Assembly: GCA_036417435.1 (NCBI GenBank)
Contig: CM070900.1
Span: 115,979,315-116,043,314, forward strand
Length of the DNA stretch: 64,000 nucleotides
Source of the DNA: Inia geoffrensis
Taxonomy: Eukaryota; Chordata; Mammalia; Artiodactyla; Iniidae
Direction of reading: 5' to 3'
Part shown: one piece after another, positions 50,614 through 60,570 of the stretch
Layout: the number at the start of each line of letters is the position of its first letter
How positions within the stretch are numbered: position 1 is the stretch's first letter
Program-made: the position numbers and the translations under genes
Notes under the pieces: model-generated
What the model saw: the letters and a program-made list of their open reading frames with translations, nothing else
Database searches by the model: none
What the model was told of the DNA's origin: nothing

Positions 50614-50720
50614 GTGATAGTATCATGGGTGTATTGCATATGTCCAAACTCACCAAATTGTATATACAAATATGTGCAGTTTTTGTATATCAGTTATACC
50701 ACCATAAAGCTAAAAAATGG
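50505..50720 (+). mobile_element. Old L1 3'UTR end, sense
   Basis: GCTAAGAGGGTAGATCTCAT, ATTACCTTGATTGTGGTGAT, CATGGGTGTATTGCATATGT, CAAACTCACCAAATTGTATA, AATATGTGCAGTTTTTGTAT and TATACCACCATAAAGCTAAA give the usual order of an ancient L1 3' tail. Confidence 0.8.
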
Positions 50721-51699
50721 CTTTAACCCAATTCTGTGGGTATAAGAAAGAGAGCAGGAGTGCGCTATGCTCATCTCCAGTTGACACACTCCTTGTTTGC
50801 AAATACAGAAGATATACTCTGCTACTAAGTAGAGTCACCATTTACTGTGTAGGGTACGGGAAGAGGAATGAAAATGTCTCTCCATGATAGTGTGCTCCCC
50901 ACTCCCAAATCCATATGATACATCATGCTGATAATTCTGCTATGGATATAAAACCCACATATAAGAACAAAAGTTTCAGAACGAAAGAAACAAAATATAA
51001 TCTTTCCTTTGTCCCCACACTAAGCCATTCCTTGAGTACATAACTGTATATTGGCATTTTTCTTCTAGCAATGGCATCAGCAGGACTTATCCCATTGCCA
51101 AACAGAGCCATAAGCTGAGCACTGGCCACAAGACCACAAATCTGCCTAACTTACACTTAGTCTCTAAGAATTAGCCAGATGATCACAAGGAAAGATGAGG
51201 AACAATAATAATAACTTGACTAATAAATTTTTAAAGAACCGAGTAAAACGAAAAGGTGAGGGAAAAAAATATCTGTGCCATCCCTGATATAGAACACCAA
51301 CACAAAAGTGGATTCTGAAAACAGCTGCTATTTTTTTGCAAAGAGAAGAAGAAAGCAGAGTAGCTGGGAAACAGAAACTGAACTGATTAAACCGTGTTAA
51401 AGAACAACTTGTCATCATTGAAAATAATTAAGTAGTGAAAATTAATGGTTTAGACAATCAGTTAATAAAATAGGAAACAGAATTGAGAAACACATGAAAT
51501 GTGGAGATTACTAATTTCATGAGATAAAAAAAGATAAAATGACAGAAATGGTAGACAATGAAAGATTATCACCATTTTAAAAACGTCTAATGGAATTATA
51601 TCTGGGCAATGATAGACAACACAATTAACATCGCAAATTGAGATACCCAGAAATTGTATATCTCATGAAGGAAGTATACAACACCAGCTAGGGAGAATT
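50721..51699. other. No firm feature; perhaps decayed L1
   Basis: The A-rich sense text after about 51280 may be the upstream part of the L1 fragment at 51700-51930, but I cannot align it with confidence. Confidence 0.3.
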
Positions 51700-51930
51700 C
51701 TTGCTAAAAACTCAAACTAAAATGTGATTGAGCCTCATGATCTAATTTCCAATATGCAGGGTTCAAAGGAACTTATAAAGATGCAGTAAGAAAAATCTAA
51801 TCATGGGGAATTCTACAAAAGAAGTAGTCCAGTATTTTCAACAAATAAACTGGAGAGAGAAAGAAAAGTTGAGAGTAGATTAGAAAAGACTTGAGAGACA
51901 TAACAACCAAATCTAAATCTAAATTGAATC
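51700..51930 (+). mobile_element. Old L1 3' fragment, sense
   Basis: GATCTAATTTCCAATATGCA, TCAACAAATAAACTGGAGAG, GTAGATTAGAAAAGACTTGA and GAGACATAACAACCAAATCT match the 3'UTR wording of ancient L1s. Diverged, with approximate ends. Confidence 0.55.
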
Positions 51931-53099
51931 TAAAGTTGGTATAAAGTCAATGTTAGAACATATGAAAGGTTAGCCTCAGAATGCTTAAAGCAAAACTGTA
52001 ATACATAAATGTCATGCAAAACTAAACTGTCATTCATGTATTGGCTGGAGTGAAGGGATAGGGGATTAGGGAGGAGGGAAAGCTTTCTTCTCTTCCCTAG
52101 GTCTGAATTCTATTTGCTTAACGCTACTGGCCTATTTCCATTTCCCAGATCACACAAAAGTAGAAGTCACTGAGGCAGAGGTTTAATTCGGGCAGGAGGA
52201 GGGTTAATGAAGGTGAGCTGGATGTCTTTACGGCAATGAGTATAAGAACAATATCACTGCTTTTAAATTGACAAACAAATGAGTCTCATGGACTAGTGAG
52301 ATAATAATTTAAATTGTGAGTCCCATCCTTGGACAGACAGTGCCAGATCAGCTAACTCAAATGAGAATTCAGATACTCTGAATATGCCATGCTGAAAAGA
52401 AAGAACTTTGTAAAAGACCTCACAGTGGGGATGTCACCAAGTCAAATTTATAAATACATACAAGAATCAAACGATGGCTCAAATGGAAATCTTTGAGAGA
52501 CGAGAAATCGTGCATAGGTGGATTATAGGCCCTGCCATGTGCTAAATGTGTATGCCAAGATGACCCTTTTGTTGGGAGAGTCCTCCCAAGTGAGTTTCTT
52601 TACTTTAATATCTTTGAAGTTTAGCTCATAAGGGCAATGTAATTTAACTCATGATCTTCTTGTTCCAGAAGTGCTGGGTGGATGAGTATGCCGAATTCTA
52701 AGGTGTAGCATTAGGAAGCAGACTAGAATACAAATATAATCTGATTCTTCTGTGAAGACCTTCTGTCAGGATGATATTTTGGTTGCTATCTCTATCTTTC
52801 TCCTTGTATGATTTCTCAGTTGGTTTAAAACCATGGCAGGAAATGTGCAGCTATCTCCTCAAATACTAACCTATGTGAAGACAAAAGAAAAATTTCCTCA
52901 TTTAATTATACTTTCAGATAATTGACTACACCAAAATACATCGTTCCTAACAGGACCATTAAGAGCCTTGTCCAGAAATCATTCACCAAAGTACTCTTCA
53001 AAGGGAATGCTGTGCTAGAAAATGACTAGAAAAACCAATAAAAGAAATTAAAGATAAGTAATAAAGAGAATTAGGGGAAGCTCAGTTTATAATAAAGCT
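51931..53099. other. No recognisable feature
   Basis: Unique-looking sequence. No frame or repeat family assigned. Confidence 0.35.
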
Positions 53100-53215
53100 T
53101 CATTCATTAAACAAATATTTATTGATAACATGCCATGCTAGGCAAACAAAATTCAGTGTTGAACAGACATATGGATATTTGCTCCTGTAGAATTAAAATT
53201 CTAACTAAACAGAAG
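53100..53215 (-). repeat. L2 3'-end fragment, antisense
   Basis: TCATTCATTAAACAAATATT, TATTGATAACATGCCATGCT, CAGTGTTGAACAGACA and GAATTAAAATTCTAAC give the reverse-complement order of an L2 end. Confidence 0.6.
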
Positions 53216-54320
53216 TACTAAAACAAAACAAAAATAAAACAGAAACACCAAGAGAGGAGGATGCTATATTCCTCTATATATCTGAATTGAGAAACGGAAA
53301 CAATATCAAACTAGCTGGAACAAAAAGAGTAATGTGTTGAAGGAACAGAGGGAGGAATTACTCTTTGTCTTACTGAGACTCCATGATATTTCAGTTCTGA
53401 AACTTTCTGCTGAGCAATTTCAGGTTTTGTTCCTATTTCCTTCCCCAGACTGTCCCTACTTCAGTATATGTATGGTAGACAAAGAGCATCCCAGCCCCGG
53501 TTCTTAGCACCAGCACCCAACAGAGATTAACTATTCTCTTTGAACCATGATTCCCAATTGACACCCATGAAAGTCTGTTTGAACCAAAGTTAGGGGATCA
53601 CCACACAACCAATCAGCAGTGGCAGCGGGTGGGTGGGGGGAGAGCAGAATCATGTGATATTAACATGAGAGTTAGCTCACTTGGCAGACTTTGCTGCTTG
53701 CCTATGAGGTATCTTTTCTCTGCATCTTTATGATTTTTGTATAGGGCAACAATGATTTCGTATGGGGCAATAATATTCCCAGATAAAATACAACATTCCT
53801 TAGCCTCTCTTATGAATAAAAATGCCATTTGACAATGTTCTGGCACAATGAAATATAAGTAGAATTTTCCAGTGAAGCTTTGGAAAAAAGCTTTTAAAAG
53901 GAAAGACTTAGAAGGCCTTTTAATATTCATTTTCCTCAGGATTCAGATACAATGCTGGCAGTGTCTAGCCATCTTACAAGCAGAGGGAATGACAAGACCA
54001 ATGGCAAAAGATTATGCTAAACTCAGCTGAGTGAAAAACTTGAAGGAGACCAAGTCCTTCAGGTCCTGGAAAAGCTACCATAAGAGTCCTGGAGTTCTCA
54101 TCTCCAGAATATGGTGATATGACAAAAATAAACGTTTTGTTTACTTATGCCACTGTGAACTGAGATTTCAGCTACATGCAGCGAAATGACTTAAATAGTG
54201 CCCCTTTGTGATCAGTTTGTGATGCCTAGCTATATCAGAGAAGTGGATTTTCACGGGTTAAAATATCCAAGAAAACTTACTTTCAACAACTAATTGGACA
54301 AGCAACGGTAATCAAAATAC
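53216..54320. other. No recognisable feature
   Basis: Unique-looking sequence. A G-rich run at 53624-53641 is noted. The 105-codon antisense frame at 53613-53930 shows no domain wording. Confidence 0.35.
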
Positions 54321-54557
54321 AAAAAGAAAAACAGGGGGCTCCCTGGTGGTGCAGTGGTTGAGGGTCTGCCTGCCGATGCAGGGGACACGGGTTCATGCCC
54401 CGGTCTGGGAAGGTCTCACATGCCGCGGAGCGGCTGGGCCCGTGAGCCATGGCCACTGAACCTGCGCGTCCGGAGCCTGTGCTCTGCAACGGGAGAGGCC
54501 ACAACAGTGAGAGGCCCGCGTACCAAAAAAAAAAAAAAAAAAAAAAGAGAAACAGGG
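54321..54557 (+). mobile_element. CHR-type SINE (tRNA-Glu-derived) with target-site duplications
   Basis: The SINE body is 54337-54546, starting GGCTCCCTGGTGGTGCAGTG. It has a Pol III A box near 54347-54360, a B-box-like GGGTTCATGCCC at 54389-54400, a GC-rich tRNA-unrelated part and an A-tail (54525-54546). Flanking duplications are AAAAAGAAAAACAGGG (54321-54336) and AAAAAGAGAAACAGGG (54542-54557), 15 of 16 identical. CHR SINEs are known from whales and hippos, which is the main clue to the organism. The high GC content, long A-tail and intact duplications indicate a fairly recent insertion. L1-type enzymes mobilise such SINEs. Confidence 0.93.
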
Positions 54558-54619
54558 CTGTCAAATATGTAGATAAAATCAGTGAAAAATTAAAAGAGTA
54601 GGGAGAGGCATTGTGCAAA

Positions 54620-55561
54620 AGCACAGTATTTTTTTTTAAATTGAAGTATAGTTGATTTACAATATTGTGTTAGCTACAAGTGCATGGCAAAGTGATTCAG
54701 TTATACATATGTTTTTCAGATTATTTTCCATTAGGTTATTACGAGATATTTAATATAGTTCCCTGTGCTATACAGTAAATCTTTGTTGCTTATCTATTTT
54801 ATAAGTAGTAGTTTGTATCTGTTAATCCCATACTCCTAATTTATCCCTCTCCTCCTCCCTTTCCCCTTTGGGAACCATAAGTTTGTTTCCTATGTGTGTG
54901 AGTCTGTTTCTGTTTTGTATATAGATTCACTTGTATTATTTTTTAGATTGCACATATAATTAATATCATATAACATTTGTCATTCTCTGACTTTTGATGA
55001 TAGCCATTCTGATCAGTGTGAGGTGATACCTTCTTGTGGTTTTGATTTGCATTCTCTAATAATTAGCAATGTGGAGGGAGCATCTTTTCATCTGCCCCTT
55101 GGCCATCTGTATGTCTTCTTTGAAGAAGTGTCTATTTAGGTCTTCTGCCCATTTTTTGATTGGGTTGTTTGTTTTTTTGATATTGAGTTGTATGAGCTGT
55201 TCGTATATTTTGGTTATTAAATTACCTTGTCGGGTGCATCTTTTGTGAATATTTTCGCCCATTCCGTAGGTTGTCTGTTCATTTTGTTGATGGTTTCCTT
55301 TGCTGGGTGAAAGCTTTTAAGTTTGATTAGGTCCCATTTGTTTACATTTGCTTTTATTTCCTTTGCCTTCGGAGAATGATCTAAGAAAATATTCCTGTGA
55401 TTCATGTCCGAGAATGTTTTGCCTATGTTCTCTCCTAGGAGTTTTATGGTGTTATGTCTTATATTTGGGTCTTTGAGTTTACTTTTGTATATGGTATGAG
55501 AGAGTGTTCTAATTTCATTGATCTACATATAGCTATCCAGCTAGCATAGTATCCTTTATAT
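54620..55561 (-). mobile_element. Antisense L1, 5'-truncated, internally deleted, with short TSD
   Basis: A T-run at 54629-54637 is the antisense A-tail. It is followed by the L1 3'UTR (AAATTGAAGTATAGTTGATT, CAAAGTGATTCAGTTATACA, GTTCCCTGTGCTATACAGTA). At about 54992 the text jumps from the CATTCTCTGACTT segment to the GATGATAGCCATTCTGAT part of ORF2, so several hundred bases of the ORF2 end are missing. It then reads through ORF2 to about 55552. Candidate duplications are AGCACAGTA (54620-54628) and AGCATAGTA (55553-55561), 8 of 9 identical. Two antisense frames (55056-55262 and 55217-55405) are ORF2 relics. Confidence 0.85.
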
Positions 55562-56169
55562 GCCAGAAAAATTTAGACCAATATACATAATTGTGGAATA
55601 AGGATATTTGTGCCGTGCCTTAAATTAGTCAACATAATGTAAACATCAAAAGGAATTATAACTTAAGTCTAACTAGTAAAAATATGCAATAGATGATGAG
55701 CTGTACGTATATAAAGATGAATGGAAATAAAGTACAAATAATAAAAAATACCAGATTGAATTAGGGGGAAAACGCTAGCTACATTTAAGATATGGATTCA
55801 GGACAAAACAAATCCAGGAAGTTAAAAATAAAATAATGACAAATATTTATTAATAAACTTTGTAGAAAGCCATGATATGAGTGTTAGTATTATTATTAAA
55901 CAAATTAGAAGTTAATGCAAAAAACACTATATCAACTAAAGAGGTCTATTATCTATTATTTAGGTTTGAAAAATTATAAAGGCCAAAGATTAACAAACAC
56001 CCATACACCAAACAATGTAATACCCAAAAGTATGAGGCAAACATTTTCAGAAATATAGTATTTGTCAAAAACAACAGAAAGTTTTATTGTTCTTCTTATA
56101 ATCAGTCTGTGACAAATTCACTATGTAAAAATCAATAGAAGCACTAGAGGAAATTAATTGTTAGGGAGA
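55562..56169. other. No recognisable feature
   Basis: AT-rich unique-looking sequence. Confidence 0.35.
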
Positions 56170-56265
56170 AGAATGGCTTTGGTGTGATGTAGGTCTCAAT
56201 TTGAATCCTGGATCCAAGTCAAATGCTATACATTTCTGAAGCCTCAAAATTTTCTATTTTTGAGA
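56170..56265 (+). repeat. MIR-type SINE fragment, sense
   Basis: GGTCTCAATTTGAATCCTGG and GCCTCAAAATTTTCTATTTT follow the first half of a MIR. The copy stops at the purine-rich stretch. Confidence 0.5.
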
Positions 56266-56377
56266 TTAAAGAAGAATAAGGAATAGGAGAAAAGGAAATG
56301 AGGGGAAGAGGAGTAGAAGGAGGAGGAGGGAAAGAGGAGTTGCAGAGGAGAAGGAGGAAAAATAAGAGAAGGAAGAC
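56264..56377 (+). repeat. Purine-rich (GA/GGA) low-complexity tract
   Basis: GGAGGA- and GAAGGA-type runs with only a few pyrimidine interruptions. Confidence 0.9.
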
Positions 56378-56520
56378 ATTAATCCAGGTCCTGTGTTATG
56401 GCCATTATATGCCTTACTTTATTATATCTCATATTTGCCTATCCCTATTTAACAGAAGAATGAGCCCACTCTCAGAGGTAAATAATTTTCCCAAGATCAT
56501 ACAAAGGATTTTTGTTTGTT
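56378..56520 (-). repeat. MIR-type SINE, antisense
   Basis: TGCCTATCCCTATTTAACAG, AAGAATGAGCCCACTC, AGAGGTAAATAATTTTCCCA and AGATCATACAAAGG follow the antisense MIR core. Confidence 0.6.
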
Positions 56521-58077
56521 TGCCTTGTATTAAATGTTATCATATTTTCTCTTTCTGATATTTGAAATTTACTTTTTAGGACTACTCTACTTGTTTAAAA
56601 AAAATCAATAGAATTGATTTTATACTTTTGGGAAAACAAGGGTTTTAGGTGTGAGTGTGATAAGCTTCATGATTAATGAGTCAAAATGGTATATTTTCAT
56701 TTGTTTAAAACTAGATTGATATTAACAATCAGTATGCATTTTTAATAGTCACACACTTGAATCTGAATATTTTGAGAGAAACTATTTCGATAGTTATTTG
56801 CTTTTGTTTTCCAACTTCAGAAGCATGAAACACAGAGAGGGAAATAGCTTGAAATAAATAAAAAGTAGTTCAGGTTACACACAAATTGTATGATTCAGGC
56901 TAAAATATATTTGAGATAGGAATCTTTTCACTTTCACAAAAGTAAGCATAAGCATTTGAAATCTTTTAAAGCATTATTCTCTTCAAACATTTTGAAACAA
57001 AAAAATTTGCCTTTTGATAGGAACTATGTGTTTCATTATAAAGATGGAACATAGTGTTCTGGCTTACATATTCTCTGCAGAAGGAGGTCCTTTTTTGTAC
57101 TGAATTTTTAGCATATAGTAAAGATCCAGATTGTAAAAAATTAATTTCAGGCATGACAGACTGGGAGTATATATTGAACAGATCTGGGAACAGAAATGAT
57201 GCAAATGCTTTTCTTCCAGCTTCTGAAAATTATGTAATGGACCAGAATTTCAGGATAGACTTCTGTTTGAGTGAAACATGGACTCTTAATCAAAGGAGGG
57301 TACCAAAAATGACTTTTGGAAAGCAAAAGTATAAGGCAGTTTCCCACAAATGGTAGTTCCATTGACATTGATTCTGGAGATATCATTACAGCTAAGCACC
57401 AGGATACTCACATATATTTTAATTATTAGCGAGGGTAATAGAACTATGCTAGAAAACATTTCTCCTGAATGAGCAACAGTAGTAAAGGAAATTGACTCAT
57501 GAAAGGAAGAAGACCAGTGATGCATTAAGAGCTAGAAATAAAAATCAATGGAATTGTTTTAACTCTTCACTATGTTGCTATAACGTTTTAAAGTATTACA
57601 CACTTTGTTGGTTCACAATGATGTTAACATTTACATGCCTATACATCGATTCATATATTATTTATTGTTTATACCTCAAAAAATACGAATACTGATAAAT
57701 AGGCTGATAAAAAATACTCGAAAGATGTGTGCCTTCCTATCATTAAACCATTTAAAATATGACAGTTGCATAGAGTACGATAGAATAGTGCTAGGTGCTT
57801 GCTAGTATGAAATTTTTACCGTAATGTTTTTTGATAAATGACATAACTATACTCAGAAAAACTAATAAAAGGCTAGGAATTTGAATACATGAAGAAATGA
57901 ATTTACTTATATCTGTATACATATAACTAGAATTAGGAGGATAAAACATAAATAATAGAGCAGATAGATGGGCTTTTAGAAAGGTTCTGTTAAACCAATC
58001 AGCTTACAAGTTGCCTACAAATTCAATTCAATTCAGTTCAATGCAACTAGACAAATGTTTATCAAGAATGTAGTACA
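56521..58077. other. No recognisable gene
   Basis: AT-rich. A 100-codon ATG-initiated frame (57054-57356, +) has no domain that I recognise and no flanking splice or promoter context. The overlapping antisense frames are equally featureless. A short ATTCA-type repeat lies at 58020-58043. Confidence 0.4.
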
Positions 58078-58491
58078 GGGACTTCCCTGGTGGTGCAGTG
58101 GTTAAGAATCCGCCTGCCAATGCAGGGGACCCAGGTTTGATCCCTGGTCTGGGAAGATCCCACATGACACGGAGCAACAAGCCCATGCACCACAACTACT
58201 GAAGCCCACACGCCCTAGCGCTCCCGTGCCGCAACTACCGAAGCCCACGCACTCTAGGGCCCGCGTGCCCCAACTACTGAGCCCGTGTGCTGCAACTACT
58301 GGAGCCCGTGGGCCTAGAGCCTGTGCTCCACAACAAGAGAAGCCACCGCAGTGAGAAGCCCGTGCACTGCAACGAAGAGTAGCCCCCGCTCTCCGCAACT
58401 AGAGAAAGCCCGTGCGCAGCAACAGAGACCCAACACAGCCCCAAATCAATCAATCAATAAATAATAGACTTAAAAATAAATTTTAAAAAAA
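58078..58491 (+). mobile_element. Long CHR-type SINE with internal tandem units
   Basis: It starts GGGACTTCCCTGGTGGTGCA, with an A box (TGGTGCAGTGG, 58091-58101) and a B box (GGTTTGATCCC, 58134-58144) from the tRNA-Glu-like head. The body then repeats a roughly 30-40 bp motif containing CAACTACTGAAGCCC-type text about six times (58190-58430), ending in an A/T-rich tail with TCAA repeats (58444-58491). This long form is typical of cetacean CHR SINEs. The apparent antisense frame of 98 codons (58102-58398) is the SINE itself. No convincing target-site duplication: only GGTACA/AGTACA similarity near the ends. Confidence 0.92.
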
Positions 58492-59397
58492 GGGCATGGT
58501 ACATGCTAGATTTTCCCTCCAACAATTTCTAGGAAGGGAAGAAACACTTCATCTCCCACACATAGAAACACAAAAAGACGTGACAAAGTCACATTATTCC
58601 AAAAGAACAAACAAAATGCTGTGGCAATTTATGGGAATCTAAAAAGTCTGAAGTGTCAGGAAGACCTTGTGGCAGGGCTGACATTTGAGATTGTACTGTT
58701 AAAAAGGGTAAGAATTCAACAAGGAGAGTTACGGGGTCGGGTGGGCATAATTTAAGGATGAAAGCCAGTATAAGTCTACTCTTGTAAAACTGCCTATGAT
58801 AAAACTCTATAAAGTCATTAACTCACTTTGACTCAATAAGTAGAAGGCAAACGATCTATAAGAGAGAGGAAGTGATACTCAGTTATCCAAACACTCAGGA
58901 GACCCTCAGTAGCCAGGGCTCATGAATGAGCAGCTTGTGTAAAATGGACTTTGATTTCTTACCTCTATCTCTAATCTATCATCTATTTTTCTATATATCA
59001 ATTCCTATTTTTCAAGTATTATATATGTATAAAGTACCACCTACCTAACTTTGTCTATAACATTGTAGTTATAGTTACATATATGTGTCTGTATATTTTA
59101 CAGAAGCCTGCTGTTCTCAAAATACCACTTCCAGATGTCATGCCCAAAGTAATTATAATGCTTCAAAGCTCACTCTGTAAAATACTTTCATAGAAATTTT
59201 CCAAAAGGGCCCTGCCTAAAACTCACAACTTTAAGTTAATGTATAAGTGAAATTCTGTACCACAAAGACTCTCAATTTAAATATAAATTCTCATCTCTCT
59301 CACTGTCTGAAAGAAGTCACCCCAAAGGACAAGATTTGAATTATGGACAAGCTAGATCAAAAGAAAAAATAAATGAGCAGAAATGTGAGATATTAGT
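58492..59397. other. No recognisable feature
   Basis: Unique-looking AT-rich sequence. Confidence 0.35.
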
Positions 59398-59463
59398 AAA
59401 AGAGAAAGAGAGAGAGAGGGAGATTGACAGAGAGAAAGTGTGTGTGTGTGTGTGTGTGTGTGT
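59398..59463. repeat. (GA)n then (GT)n microsatellite
   Basis: An imperfect GA repeat (59398-59437) runs directly into about 12 GT units (59438-59462). Confidence 0.95.
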
Positions 59464-59979
59464 TTGTAACTGGACAAGTTGGTTCTATATTCTGCTTATA
59501 ACCAAAATATCTTCTGTATTTTTAACCTCAAAAAAAAATATTTTTAAAATTTGAAATTATGGATAATGCCTTAAGTTCCTATTGTTTCCTCATCTTCAGT
59601 ATACATTTCTGAATAAATAATGTATCTTCCTCACTAATTATATTTTAATTTCTCTAGTGTATTGTAAATACATCTAAGCTGAAATCTATTTCAAAGTAAA
59701 CATGAATTTTTTTGTAAAAAAACACCCTCTTTTTGCCCTTACAATTTCCTACTATTTCAGGTGGAATAGTAAATTGGCATATACTATTTGGTGGTGATAG
59801 AAGTTCATACCTGTTCTTGAATGACTTTCTCCTTCTCCACTTAGGATATACTATTCTCATATTACTTCATTTTCCTGATAGTACTCCTTTACATTCACGT
59901 CTACATCTGCTTATACACTGCCTCCTCCAAGAAGTTGCCCAAAATAAAACAAAATAATAATAATTAATAACAGCTATAG
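59464..59979. other. No recognisable feature
   Basis: AT-rich sequence. Short chance frames only. Confidence 0.35.
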
Positions 59980-60130
59980 CTCTCTTACTGCTTTTATATG
60001 ACAGACCCTGAGCTAAATGCTTTGCATCTCTTATCCCTTTTAATACTTTCAGAAATCCTCTGAGGGAGGCATTTGTAGATAAGGAAATTGAGGCTCTGCA
60101 TGGATCAAGTAACATTCAGGTGTGTCAGAT
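59980..60130 (-). repeat. MIR-type SINE, antisense
   Basis: GACCCTGAGCTAAATGCTTT, GCATCTCTTATCCCTTTTAA, CTCTGAGGGAGGCATTTGTA, GATAAGGAAATTGAGGCTCT and CAAGTAACATTCAGG follow the antisense MIR order. Confidence 0.8.
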
Positions 60131-60326
60131 TCCAAAGAGCAGCATGCTGTTTGTGTTTTTTATCTCATCCTTTTACTTGTGCATATGTGTAAATATGTGT
60201 GTGCAAATATATTCTAATATATGTATGAATGTGTGTATATATGGGCAAATATGTAGGTATGTCTATATATAAAACATATACACACACATACTCCTACTGA
60301 ATTTTGTTCAAGATTGAAGCTAGTTT

Positions 60327-60415
60327 TATATATATATATATATATATATATGTGTATATATATATATATATATAATGTGTATATATATATATGTGTGTGT
60401 ATATATATATATATG
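60327..60415. repeat. Long (TA)n/(TG)n microsatellite
   Basis: Three TA blocks separated by short TGTG interruptions. TG/TA-rich text also precedes it (60180-60290). Confidence 0.97.
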
Positions 60416-60454
60416 TCTGCCCCAAGATTGGATCATAAAGTGGGTAAGGGCAAT

Positions 60455-60570
60455 GATAAAGTCTTATTTATAGTCTTTGCAGTCTTCATAGTGTCTTTGC
60501 CTTTCCTTCATTAACACGGTACCCGGCTCATAGTAGTTACTCAATAAATTATTATTGATTGAATAAATAA
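60455..60570 (+). repeat. L2 3'-end fragment, sense
   Basis: CACGGTACCCGGCTCATAGT, AGTTACTCAATAAATTATTA and TTGATTGAATAAATAAA follow the L2 tail. Confidence 0.65.

Noticed and set aside
53624..53641. G-rich run as a G-quadruplex
   Set aside because: Only three separated G blocks, so it does not meet the four-block pattern without splitting one run.
58078..58150. tRNA gene
   Set aside because: A and B boxes are present, but the cloverleaf is degenerate and the segment is the head of a SINE.
58102..58398. 98-codon Cys/Gly/Ala-rich antisense frame
   Set aside because: It lies entirely inside the CHR SINE and reflects its tandem GC-rich units.
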